A DNA stretch of 64,000 bases from Nannobrachium achirus (GCA_963921795.1 OY997641.1:58643942-58707941), one strand, 5' to 3'; counted from the first letter of the stretch, positions 20,811 to 30,642 are shown. Numbers and translations are program-made. Notes: generated from the sequence alone by a model not told the origin.

Positions 20811-20910
20811 CAAGGTTTATGTTGGCCACTTGTCTTGACCCTCTACACTTGACCAGAGTTGGCTCAGTACTTCTTGGACTGCTTTTTTCCTTCTACACTG
20901 AATCTCTTAG

Positions 20911-20984
20911 CCAAAATTTGCAGATCTACAAGCTCACAATGGGTCACCTTGGCACATGTTGGCTTGTATATCTGCTATTTTGGG
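20911..20984 (+). repeat. Hairpin module in a decayed TTAA-type element
   Basis: CCAAAATTTGCAGATCTACA, AGCTCACAATGGG and a right arm GGCTTGTATATCTGCTATTT TGG. Downstream GGATGCTGGGGTAAGTG matches the right flank of the module at 8075. Confidence 0.75.
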
Positions 20985-21282
20985 ACCCTCAAATAATATG
21001 GATGCTGGGGTAAGTGCTTAAATGCAGTGACTCTAATGCATTTACAGTATATCTCGTCCCTGACAGCTTGCAATGGTATTTAATATCAGGCTTTGTAAAC
21101 CGTATACGTGAACTGGGTCATTAATCCTCCAGGACAGGTGCCTTCAATGTTTTAAGGCCATGGACCCCTTAGTTGAGAGCGAGAGACGAAGCAGGGACCC
21201 CCACAACCTTTTCATAGATTCCATATGGTTTCATTGTTTGAATATTTTGGATTCATGTAAATTCGTGCTTTCAGATACGTAT

Positions 21283-21460
21283 TTAACCACTTGAACCGTC
21301 AATACATAACTTGACATTTCACTCTGTATTTAGTCTGCTCTTTTCCCCCTCTACACCAAACATCTGACATCTGACAACAGCGCGAGGCGTTGTGAGCTTG
21401 TAGATCTGCTATTTTTGGCTAAAGTTCTCCGAATATGGACACTTTGGTTCAAGTGGTTAA
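21283..21460. mobile_element. TTAA-flanked MITE carrying a hairpin module
   Basis: Ends TTAACCACTTGAACC and GGTTCAAGTGGTTAA are inverted, with TTAA at both borders as in piggyBac-like and some other families. The hairpin right arm GCGTTGTGAGCTTGTAGATC is at 21374-21415. Nested in the hAT-like element. Confidence 0.75.
21374..21415 (+). repeat. Hairpin module, mostly right arm
   Basis: GACAACAGCGCGAGGCGTTG followed by TGAGCTTGTAGATCTGC. Left arm reduced to a few bases. Confidence 0.7.
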
Positions 21461-21534
21461 TATAAAAAAATCACACCCGTGTGAACTGAGCGGTGGTCGT
21501 GGAGGCTGCGCAACAGCAAAACAAATATATATAT

Positions 21535-21536
<2 letters not shown>

Positions 21537-21592
<56 letters not shown>
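21537..21592. repeat. (GT)n microsatellite
   Basis: About 56 bp of TG repeat. Unit 2 has one more dinucleotide (near 48416-48473). Lies inside the hAT-like element. Confidence 0.95.
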
Positions 21593-21596
<4 letters not shown>

Positions 21597-21840
21597 TCTG
21601 GCCTGGCCTGAACAACAGCGCCCCTCCCTTAACATGTGTGGTCACAAAAGGTACTGTAGGCTACATACAGACACGCATACAGACAGACAGACCCACACAC
21701 ACGGCCACGTATAGGAGCGTTTTGACCACCGCTCAAAAAGGAGAAAAGAAGTTTCTATATCACATAAAGATTTGGAGGACCCCTCCTGTAGTAACCCTGA
21801 GGACCCCCTATAGGGGTCCCGGACCCCCTGTTGTGTAAAC

Positions 21841-21987
21841 GTACTGGAGACGTCCTGCACTGCCTTGTGCGTGCAGAGGCTGGCGTCTGTGGTCTTCAGC
21901 TCCAGGGACACCGTGATGCCTGGGGACAGCTTGTAGATGAGAGACACCATGGAGCTGGAAGCCAGCGGCACGTTCAGAGAGAACAGC
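21841..21987 (-). CDS. engase: ENGASE-like 147-bp coding exon, unit 1
   Basis: The frame reads LFSLNVPLASSSMVSLIYKL, then ITVSLELKTTDASLC and VQDVSS, matching human LFSLQAPV, LSMVYKL, VTVALELTTGDAGSC and NAETSS. The acceptor is CCGTCTCAG. The donor is AGTAC/GTTTAC, chosen because only it gives the phase (two bases, AC, completed by G) needed by the next exon. The donor is weak, lacking the usual A/G-rich +3 to +5. Base 21906 differs from unit 2 and is synonymous (Ser TCC/TCT). Confidence 0.9.
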
Positions 21988-22028
21988 CTGAGACGGAAAC
22001 AGAGAGAGGGAGAGAGATATTGTCGTAC

Positions 22029-22630
22029 AATTGAGTACCTGAGACGAATAACAGTCTAATGCTGCATTCACACTGAGAGAAGCCAAGCTAATGGTTTGCT
22101 TGGTAATTCAATGTATTCTCTATGCAAACCAGCTTTAAAAAATTCCAAGCTTTTTTTCCAGCTTGGACATTTTAAAAGCTGGTTTGCATAGAGAATACAT
22201 TGAATTACCAAGCAAACCATTAGCTTGGCTTTTCTGTATGTGAATGAGGCATTAGTCCATATTTTAATTTTCTTTTTAATATAGATATTTTTTGATTTAC
22301 CAGACTGTAAGCCACAAACTAGTCATTTTTAATCTGTTAAATTGTTAATGCACTCCCCCCTTATTTTGTTCAATTGTCTGTTATAATGTTATCTGCTCCC
22401 TTTGTCTGCTGAATATCGCTTGTACGGACTTATACTGTTGTTCCACAAACTTTTGGAGATATACCATTTTTCTTTTTTTTCTCCACTTTCCATAAGTATT
22501 ATGTCTTATAATTACTAATATATATGAGTTAAGTAAAAAGAATCTTCTAGTTTGTGGTTTACGGTCTGGTAAATCAAAAAGATATCAATTTAAATATGGA
22601 CTTTTTTTCATCTCAGGTACTCAATTATGA
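22029..22630. repeat. Old ~400-bp inverted-end element interrupted by a MITE
   Basis: Left arm: AATTGAGTACCTGAGACGA to AACAGTC (22029-22056), continued after the MITE as CATATTTTAATTT to CCACAAACTAGTC (22258-22325). The right arm (22545-22630) is the inverse: CTAGTTTGTGGTTTACGGTC to ATCTCAGGTACTCAATT. Starts 42 bp upstream of the acceptor of the exon at 21841-21987, in the ENGASE intron. Counterpart at 48910-49511. Confidence 0.8.
22057..22254. mobile_element. 198-bp foldback MITE with 3-bp target duplication
   Basis: TAATGCTGCATTCACA and TGTGAATGAGGCATTA ends. Internal arms starting GCCAAGCTAATGGTTTGCTT pair over about 58 bases. GTC flanks both sides (22054-22056, 22255-22257). The other arm of the surrounding inverted repeat shows the unfilled site with a single GTC. 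Superfamily not assigned. Counterpart at 48938-49135. Confidence 0.85.
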
Positions 22631-22817
22631 AACAAGAATGAAAAGGTCTGAATAAATGTTGGAATGACGTAGTACAGGGGTCTTCAACGTTTTCAGGCCA
22701 AGGACCCCTTAGTTGAGAGAGAGATGAAGCAGGGACCCCCCACAACCAGTTCATATATTCCATATAGTTTCATCGTTTGACAGCACAATCATCAGTGTAT
22801 TTTGTGTTTTCAGATAT

Positions 22818-23018
22818 TTAACCACTTGAGCCATCATAACCTAATAAATTTGACCTTTCACTCTGTACTTAGTCTGCTCTTTTTCCCCTCTACACCAAAG
22901 CTCTTTGCCGAAAATAGCCGATCTACAACGCCTTGCACTGCGAGGCGTTGTGAGCTTGTAGATCGGCTATTTTTGGCTACAGGTCTCAGAATATGAACAC
23001 TAGGGTTCAAGTTGTTAA
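22818..23018. mobile_element. TTAA-flanked MITE with hairpin, nested
   Basis: TTAACCACTTGAGCC at the left and GGTTCAAGTTGTTAA at the right. Contains the hairpin at 22908-22977. Confidence 0.75.
22908..22977 (+). repeat. Hairpin module
   Basis: GCCGAAAATAGCCGATCTAC pairs with GTAGATCGGCTATTTTTGGC. A second inner pair, CAACGCCTTG and CGAGGCGTTG, lies inside. The left arm has lost the AGCTCA segment. Confidence 0.88.
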
Positions 23019-23396
23019 TATAAAAATTATTGGAAGATTTGGAGGACCCCCTGTAGTAACTCTGAGGACCCCCTAGGTGTCCCGGACCCCCTCTTGAAGA
23101 CCCCTGATGTAGTACTTTCCCTGGACCAAGCAATGAACACTAAACAATTTGTTTGTTTCAGGTTTTTAGCAGCAACGGTTTTGTATTGTATTGTAATCAC
23201 ACCAGCAAAATAATTCAGTGTTTTAATGGCACCTGTCTTTTTAAACCTGCGATCATGCTGAAGGCTGAATAAACATACCGGTAAACGTACTCTAATCGCT
23301 ATTATTTGAGTCATGTAAAATGTCATAACATCCTAGGCAGCCCTAGGCATGCCCAGATTCGGGACGATAGGGTTTGTGTGGTTAATTTTACAATAA

Positions 23397-23419
23397 CACA
23401 CACACACACACACACACAC
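23397..23419. repeat. (CA)n abutting an ENGASE splice donor
   Basis: The ENGASE donor at 23420/23419 reads CCAG/GTGTGTGTG: the intron begins directly with the TG repeat, and the splice GT is its first dinucleotide. Counterpart at 50278-50300. Confidence 0.93.
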
Positions 23420-23604
23420 CTGGCACATGTTTTGTGGAGGCCTGCAGGCAGGACCCCCTCCAGCAGCAGAGAGCAGCCCCCGTTCCAGGGGTCCTCGGGG
23501 CAGCCTCGGCTCCTCAGCCAGCCCCCTCCCTCCAGAGGGTGGTTGTAGTAGAGCGGCTGCAGCTCCTGGGCACTGAGGTTGAACCAGCTCTGCCCTACCT
23601 CCCG
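23420..23604 (-). CDS. engase: ENGASE-like 185-bp coding exon, unit 1
   Basis: The frame reads REVGQSWFNLSAQELQPLYY, then WNGGCSLLLEGVLPAGL and KTCA, against human VGPWYHLSAQEIQPLF and WHGGSSLLVRGVIPPEV. Acceptor TCTTGCAG, donor GCCAG/GTGTGT. Phase 0 in, phase 2 out, completing Arg with the G that opens the exon at 21987. It covers the start of the region that follows the GH85 domain. Confidence 0.93.
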
Positions 23605-23803
23605 CTGCAAGACACACACGAGCAACAACTATAATCGTTAGAGCAGGGGTCTTCCACGTTTTCAGGCCGAGGAGGACCCCTTAGTCGAGAGAGAGATGAA
23701 GCAGGGACCCCCACAACCCATAGATACCATACTGAGGTTTCGTCGTTTGACAGCAAAAGCGTCAGTGTGTTTTGGGTTCGTGTAAATTTGTGTTTCCAGA
23801 TAT

Positions 23804-24001
23804 TTAACCACTTGAACCGTCAATACTTGATAAACCTGATCTTTCACTCTGTACATAGTCTACTCTTTTTCCCCTCTACACAAAACCTCTTTGCCGAAAA
23901 TAGCCGATCTACAAGCTCACAACGCCTCGCAGTGAGCTTGTAGATCTGCTATTTTTGGCTAAAGTTCCCCGAATAATGGACACTAGGGTTCTAGTGGTTA
24001 A
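23804..24001. mobile_element. TTAA-flanked MITE with hairpin, nested
   Basis: TTAACCACTTGAACC and CTAGTGGTTAA ends with TTAA borders. Contains the module at 23893-23960. Confidence 0.78.
23893..23960 (+). repeat. Hairpin module
   Basis: GCCGAAAATAGCCGATCTAC, AAGCTCAC, a short loop AACGCCTCGCA, then GTGAGCTTGTAGATCTGCTA TTTTTGGC. Arms pair with few mismatches. Confidence 0.9.
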
Positions 24002-24160
24002 TAGAGGAAAGGAGGGGAAAAAAGCTTCTATCACACAAAGATTTGGAGGACCCCCTGTGGTAACTCTGAGGACCCCCTAGTTGTTACACGTCGCTCCAAT
24101 GAACTGCAGCGGCGGATGAGGTATCTAGCTTTTTATATCTACCTCCCTCCCTTGCAGTAC

Positions 24161-24272
24161 CTGTCCCCTCCAGTAGAGGGCCTTGCCGAAGCCCTGGCAG
24201 AAAGAGGAGATGAAGGGGAGGGGCGAGGAGGGCCGGTGGACGTACAAGAAGTCAGACAGCAGAGCCCAGAAC
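24161..24272 (-). CDS. engase: ENGASE-like coding exon, first one present in unit 1
   Basis: The frame reads FWALLSDFLYVHRPSSPLPF and then ISSFCQGFGKALYWRGQ, matching human FWGRLERYLPTHSICSLPF and VTSFCLGMGARRVCYG. The acceptor is GTCTGCAG and the donor GGACAG/GTACTG. The first base completes a codon from an exon that is absent from the window. The missing exons would carry the GH85 active site (the NIEN-type motif). Upstream DNA to 25433 shows no further exon, so the unit border lies in the intron before this one. Confidence 0.92.
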
Positions 24273-24397
24273 CTGCAGACAGGATGGGACACAAACACAG
24301 TGCACTTGTTACTAGTCTCACTTGGCCAGACTGTTGACTCCCGCGATTTGCAAAATGCTCCCGTCATACAGTCTGGGGCGACGGAGGTCTTATAATG

Positions 24398-24580
24398 CAA
24401 TGTTTCTCAAACTTTAAAGTGTCCCCTTAACTCTGACAGTGTACAAATGGAACCAAATGAACCCGGTAGGGTTCATTTGGTTCCATTTGTACACTGTCAG
24501 AGTTACAGACTTGTATTGGTCAATTTAGACCCTCCTAAAGGAACCCACAGGGTCCCTGGAATCCACTTTGAGAACCACTG
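24398..24580 (-). mobile_element. 183-bp hAT-like MITE with perfect 36-bp hairpin
   Basis: Ends CAATGTTTCTCAAAC and TTTGAGAACCACTG. A perfect 8-bp duplication, TTATAATG, flanks it (24390-24397, 24581-24588). Inside, 24429-24464 and 24469-24504 pair perfectly over 36 bases around GGTA. Counterpart at 51279-51461. Confidence 0.92.
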
Positions 24581-24588
24581 TTATAATG

Positions 24589-25040
24589 AGTATCCGGAAG
24601 TGAAGCCTCCTCCCCACTTCCGCTTTGTTTCTAACATTGCACACTTTTATCCTAATATAAATAAAAATCATCTAAGCATATTTAGCTTGCTGCTTACCAG
24701 AAGTGACATTTTAAAATATATTTTCACGTATTTATATGAACGGAAATGCCAGCTTCCATTACTCGCCATTCAGGAGCTGCATTCAGAGATTGTGGAATTG
24801 TTGTCTGGCTACGCAAGACTAACTAACTTATTACCGCAGTGTGGAATGAACTAAACAGCTTATTCTCCATCTTTTTTTAGTCTGACAATCTGTGGAGAAC
24901 ACCCGTACAGTCTGAATGTCCTCGCCTCTGAGTGTGTGTACGTCTCCTTTAGATGCTGTTGCCTCCGACCATAATGGTTGAGAAGTGTGGAGCATAATGA
25001 TTCACATTTGAACCACCAAAAGGAGGAAGTAGAGGGTGGG
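24589..25040. other. ENGASE intron DNA, nothing recognised
   Basis: A 135-codon open frame (24447-24854) runs through the MITE and this stretch, with no recognisable protein and low-complexity origin. No exon supported. Confidence 0.4.
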
Positions 25041-25205
25041 GGTGGCAGTAGCTCAGTGGGTAGAGCCATCTGGTTCCATCCACGGTTCCTCCTGTGTCAA
25101 ATTGTCCTTGAACGGATGAGGAGGTTGGTGGCCGGTGCCTTGCATAGTTTTGTATTTGCCTCTGCTGTTAGGATATGCACGTAAAGCGCTTTGGATAAAG
25201 GCGCC
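25041..25205 (+). mobile_element. tRNA-derived SINE near the unit border
   Basis: Starts GGTGGCAGTAGCTCAGTGGG (A-box-like TAGCTCAGTGGG), has GGTTCCATCC in B-box position, and ends GTAAAGCGCTTTGGATAAAG GCGCC, the LINE-type tail seen in several fish SINEs. Counterpart at 51922-52086. It is not a functional tRNA gene. Confidence 0.82.
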
Positions 25206-25433
25206 ACAGACATGCAGATCATTTTAATTAGTATTTTCTAGGAAGTACATGGATATGGTGGTGCCTTCGGAAAAATCTAGGTGTTGAGTGAAACCAAGTC
25301 AGTGAAGGTACAGGGAATGTTAAGGTGCTTCTAGTGCGCAAGTCTGCTGAGCATTCAAATGCTCATGGGCATTTCTCTCTTGCAGTGCTGTTTTTGACAG
25401 CAACTTTTAATTTACTTTTAGTGAGTTTACTTT
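25206..25433. other. Short unique stretch before the satellite
   Basis: No gene or repeat recognised. It passes straight into the satellite at 25434 (GTTTACTTT/ACGGTCGTC), where satellite monomers normally have CATTTACAT before ACGGTCG. Confidence 0.6.
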
Positions 25434-28400
25434 ACGGTCGTCTGCATTTTTTACGCGCTGGGAAACGCCACTTAACAGCCTCATTAGCATAATTTATGCG
25501 AACCACACCCACACACATTTCCAAACCATGCACCGCCCCCAATTTTCATACGTCGACTAAGCTCCTCCCCTTAATTTACATACGGTCGTCTGCATTTTTT
25601 ACGCGCTGGAAAACCCACCTTAACGCCCTCATTAGCATAATGTATGCGAGCATAATGTATGCAAACCACGCCCACACGCATTTCCAAACCATGCCCCGCC
25701 CCCAATTTGCATATGTCGACTAAGCTCCTCCCCTTCATTTACATACGGTCGTCTGCATTTTTTACGCGCTGGGAAACGCCACTTAACAGCCTCATTAGCA
25801 TAATTTATGCGAACCACACCCACACACATTTCCAAACCATGCACCGCCCCCAATTTTCATACGTCGACTAAGCTCCTCCCCTTCATTTACATACGGTCGT
25901 CTGCATTTTTTACGCGCTGGAAAACCCACCTTAACGCCCTCATTAGCATAATGTATGCGAGCATAATGTATGCAAACCACGCCCACACGCATTTCCAAAC
26001 CATGCCCCGCCCCCAATTTGCATATGTCGACTAAGCTCCTCCCCTTCATTTACATACGGTCGTCTGCATTTTTTACGCGCTGGGAAACGCCACTTAACAG
26101 CCTCATTAGCATAATTTATGCGAACCACACCCACACACATTTCCAAACCATGCACCGCCCCCAATTTTCATACGTCGACTAAGCTCCTCCCCTTCATTTA
26201 CATACGGTCGTCTGCATTTTTTACGCGCTGGAAAACCCACCTTAACGCCCTCATTAGCATAATGTATGCGAGCATAATGTATGCAAACCACGCCCACACG
26301 CATTTCCAAACCATGCCCCGCTCCCAATTTGCATATGTCGACTAAGCTCCTCCCCTTCATTTACATACGGTCGTCTGCATTTTTTACGCGCTGGGAAACG
26401 CCACTTAACAGCCTCATTAGCATAATTTATGCGAACCACACCCACACACATTTCCAAACCATGCACCGCCCCCAATTTTCATACGTCGACTAAGCTCCTC
26501 CCCTTCATTTACATACGGTCGTCTGCATTTTTTACGCGCTGGAAAACCCACCTTAACGCCCTCATTAGCATAATGTATGCGAGCATAATGTATGCAAACC
26601 ACGCCCACACGCATTTCCAAACCATGCCCCGCCCCCAATTTGCATATGTCGACTAAGCTCCTCCCCTTCATTTACATACGGTCGTCTGCATTTTTTACGC
26701 GCTGGGAAACGCCACTTAACAGCCTCATTAGCATAATTTATGCGAACCACACCCACACACATTTCCAAACCATGCACCGCCCCCAATTTTCATACGTCGA
26801 CTAAGCTCCTCCCCTTCATTTACATACGGTCGTCTGCATTTTTTACGCGCTGGAAAACCCACCTTAACGCCCTCATTAGCATAATGTATGCGAGCATAAT
26901 GTATGCAAACCACGCCCACACGCATTTCCAAACCATGCCCCGCCCCCAATTTGCATATGTCGACTAAGCTCCTCCCCTTCATTTACATACGGTCGTCTGC
27001 ATTTTTTACGCGCTGGGAAACGCCACTTAACAGCCTCATTAGCATAATTTATGCGAACCACACCCACACACATTTCCAAACCATGCACCGCCCCCAATTT
27101 TCATACGTCGACTAAGCTCCTCCCCTTCATTTACATACGGTCGTCTGCATTTTTTACGCGCTGGAAAACCCACCTTAACACCCTCATTAGCATAATGTAT
27201 GCGAGCATAATGTATGCAAACCACGCCCACACGCATTTCCAAACAATGCCCGCCCCCAATTTGCATATGTCGACTAAGCTCCTCCCCTTCATTTACATAC
27301 GGTCGTCTGCATTTTTTACGCGCTGGGAAACGCCACTTAACAGCCTCATTAGCATAATTTATGCGAACCACACCCACACACATTTCCAAACCATGCACCG
27401 CCCCCAATTTTCATACGTCGACTAAGCTCCTCCCCTTCATTTACATACGGTCGTCTGCATTTTTTACGCGCTGGAAAACCCACCTTAACGCCCTCATTAG
27501 CATAATGTATGCGAGCATAATGTATGCAAACCACGCCCACACGCATTTCCAAACCATGCCCCGCCCCCAATTTGCATATGTCGACTAAGCTCCTCCCCTT
27601 CATTTACATACGGTCGTCTGCATTTTTTACGCGCTGGGAAACGCCACTTAACAGCCTCATTAGCATAATTTATGCGAACCACACCCACACACATTTCCAA
27701 ACCATGCACCGCCCCCAATTTTCATACGTCGACTAAGCTCCTCCCCTTCATTTACATACGGTCGTCTGCATTTTTTACGCGCTGGAAAACCCACCTTAAC
27801 GCCCTCATTAGCATAATGTATGCGAGCATAATGTATGCAAACCACGCCCACACGCATTTCCAAACCATGCCCCGCCCCCAATTTGCATATGTCGACTAAG
27901 CTCCTCCCCTTCATTTACATACGGTCGTCTGCATTTTTTACGCGCTGGGAAACGCCACTTAACAGCCTCATTAGCATAATTTATGCGAACCACACCCACA
28001 CACATTTCCAAACCATGCACCGCCCCCAATTTTCATACGTCGACTAAGCTCCTCCCCTTCATTTACATACGGTCGTCTGCATTTTTTACGCGCTGGAAAA
28101 CCCACCTTAACGCCCTCATTAGCATAATGTATGCGAGCATAATGTATGCAAACCACGCCCACACGCATTTCCAAACCATGCCCCGCTCCCAATTTGCATA
28201 TGTCGACTAAGCTCCTCCCCTTCATTTACATACGGTCGTCTGCATTTTTTACGCGCTGGGAAACGCCACTTAACAGCCTCATTAGCATAATTTATGCGAA
28301 CCACACCCACACACATTTCCAAACCATGCACCGCCCCCAATTTTCATACGTCGACTAAGCTCCTCCCCTTCATTTACATACGGTCGTCTGCATTTTTTAC

Positions 28401-30604
28401 GCGCTGGAAAACCCACCTTAACGCCCTCATTAGCATAATGTATGCGAGCATAATGTATGCAAACCACGCCCACACGCATTTCCAAACCATGCCCCGCCCC
28501 CAATTTGCATATGTCGACTAAGCTCCTCCCCTTCATTTACATACGGTCGTCTGCATTTTTTACGCGCTGGGAAACGCCACTTAACAGCCTCATTAGCATA
28601 ATTTATGCGAACCACACCCACACACATTTCCAAACCATGCACCGCCCCCAATTTTCATACGTCGACTAAGCTCCTCCCCTTCATTTACATACGGTCGTCT
28701 GCATTTTTTACGCGCTGGAAAACCCACCTTAACGCCCTCATTAGCATAATGTATGCGAGCATAATGTATGCAAACCACGCCCACACGCATTTCCAAACCA
28801 TGCCCCGCCCCCAATTTGCATATGTCGACTAAGCTCCTCCCCTTCATTTACATACGGTCGTCTGCATTTTTTACGCGCTGGGAAACGCCACTTAACAGCC
28901 TCATTAGCATAATTTATGCGAACCACACCCACACACATTTCCAAACCATGCACCGCCCCCAATTTTCATACGTCGACTAAGCTCCTCCCCTTCATTTACA
29001 TACGGTCGTCTGCATTTTTTACGCGCTGGAAAACCCACCTTAACGCCCTCATTAGCATAATGTATGCGAGCATAATGTATGCAAACCACGCCCACACGCA
29101 TTTCCAAACCATGCCCGCCCCCAATTTGCATATGTCGACTAAGCTCCTCCCCTTCATTTACATACGGTCGTCTGCATTTTTTACGCGCTGGGAAACGCCA
29201 CTTAACAGCCTCATTAGCATAATTTATGCGAACCACACCCACACACATTTCCAAACCATGCACCGCCCCCAATTTTCATACGTCGACTAAGCTCCTCCCC
29301 TTCATTTACATACGGTCGTCTGCATTTTTTACGCGCTGGAAAACCCACCTTAACGCCCTCATTAGCATAATGTATGCGAGCATAATCTATGCAAACCACG
29401 CCCACACGCATTTCCAAACCATGCCCCGCCCCCAATTTGCAGACTAAGCTCCTCCCCTTCATTTACATACGGTCGTCTGCATTTTTTACGCGCTGGGAAA
29501 CGCCACTTAACAGCCTCATTAGCATAATTTATGCGAACCACACCCACACACATTTCCAAACCATGCACCGCCCCCAATTTTCATACGTCGACTAAGCTCC
29601 TCCCCTTCATTTACATACGGTCGTCTGCATTTTTTACGCGCTGGAAAACCCACCTTAACGCCCTCATTAGCATAATGTATGCGAGCATAATGTATGCAAA
29701 CCACGCCCACACGCATTTCCAAACCATGCCCCGCCCCCAATTTTCATACGTCGACTAAGCTCCTCCCCTTCATTTACATACGGTCGTCTGCATTTTTTAC
29801 GCGCTGGAAAACCCACCTTAACGCCCTCATTAGCATAATGTATGCGAGCATAATCTATGCAAACCACGCCCACACGCATTTCCAAACCATGCCCCGCCCC
29901 CAATTTGCAGACTAAGCTCCTCCCCTTCATTTACATACGGTCGTCTGCATTTTTTACGCGCTGGGAAACGCCACTTAACAGCCTCATTAGCATAATTTAT
30001 GCGAACCACACCCACACACATTTCCAAACCATGCACCGCCCCCAATTTTCATACGTCGACTAAGCTCCTCCCCTTCATTTACATACGGTCGTCTGCATTT
30101 TTTACGCGCTGGAAAACCCACCTTAACGCCCTCATTAGCATAATGTATGCGAGCATAATGTATGCAAACCACGCCCACACGCATTTCCAAACCATGCCCC
30201 GCCCCCAATTTGCATACGTCGACTAAGCTCCTCCCCTTCATTTACATACGGTCGTCTGCATTTTTTACGCGCTGGGAAACGCCACTTAACAGCCTCATTA
30301 GCATAATTTATGCGAACCACACCCACACACATTTCCAAACCATGCACCGCCCCCAATTTTCATACGTCGACTAAGCTCCTCCCCTTCATTTACATACGGT
30401 CGTCTGAATTTTTTACGCGCTGGGGAACCTACCTTAACACCCTCATTAGCATAATGTATGCGAGCATAATGTATGCGAACCACACCCAAACGCATTTCCA
30501 AACCATGCCCGCCCCCAATTTGCATACTTCGACTAAGCTCCTCCCCTTCATTTACATACGGCCGTCTGCATTTTTTACGCGCTGGGAAACGCCACTTAAC
30601 AGCC
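25434..30604 (+). repeat. 311-bp dimeric satellite array, unit 2 (complete)
   Basis: Complete array entered abruptly from non-satellite DNA at ACGGTCGTCTGC. The A monomers show a three-dimer rhythm: plain, plain, marked. The marks in order are CCCGCTCCC (near 26320), ACAATGCCCGCC (near 27245), CCCGCTCCC (near 28185) and ACCATGCCCGCC (near 29110). The higher-order period is thus about 933 bp. It contains one more 933-bp block than the array of unit 3. Confidence 0.97.
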
Positions 30605-30642
30605 TCATTTACATAATAATATGTAAATGAGACGCGTGCGTC
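30605..30642. repeat. 38-bp palindromic insertion at satellite edge, unit 2
   Basis: Sits between the last satellite monomer and the first 158-bp repeat and is absent from the same place in unit 1 (3764/3765). It holds CTCATTTACAT, a short spacer and its inverse ATGTAAATGAG, followed by GAGACGCGTGCGTCTC, a near-perfect palindrome. The outer CTCATTTACAT is repeated after it, so the insert looks like a fold-back copy of the edge sequence. Confidence 0.9.

Larger units (their letters stand above)
21135..21836. mobile_element. Composite hAT-like element reaching an ENGASE splice donor
   Basis: Begins CAGGTGCCTTCAATGTTTT and has GGACCCCTTAGTTGAGAG, GCAGGGACCCCCACAACC, then a nested TTAA-flanked element (21283-21460), a GT microsatellite block and the closing GGACCCCCTATAGGGGTCC. 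It is the same family as 22675-23106. The right end stops within a few bases of the donor at 21840/21841. Counterpart at 48014-48717. Confidence 0.78.
22675..23106. mobile_element. 432-bp hAT-like element with 8-bp target duplication
   Basis: Ends CAGGGGTCTTCAACG and CTTGAAGACCCCTG are inverted. Flanks are ACGTAGTA (22667-22674) and ATGTAGTA (23107-23114), one mismatch. It is the most complete of three related copies, each containing the same nested TTAA-flanked element. Counterpart at 49556-49987. Confidence 0.88.
23644..24082. mobile_element. hAT-like element, right end lost
   Basis: CAGGGGTCTTCCACGTTTT start and the same body as 22675-23106 up to GAGGACCCCCTAG, where the terminal repeat is missing. 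Contains the nested TTAA element at 23804-24001. It lies between two ENGASE exons, 39 bp from one and 79 bp from the other. Counterpart at 50525-50963. Confidence 0.82.

Noticed and set aside
24447-24854. 135-codon open frame
   Set aside because: Its first half is the MITE hairpin and the rest matches nothing known to me. It has no splice or codon evidence.
25041-25120. tRNA gene
   Set aside because: A-box and B-box-like motifs are present, but the stem pairing is poor and it continues into a LINE-type tail, so it is a SINE head.
24589-25433. A further upstream ENGASE exon
   Set aside because: I scanned the - strand for the conserved stretch that precedes FW.LL in ENGASE and for splice-bounded frames, and saw none.
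25434-30604. CRISPR-like or prokaryotic repeat array
   Set aside because: Repeats are contiguous 148/163-bp monomers with no unique spacers and the context is a spliced vertebrate genome.
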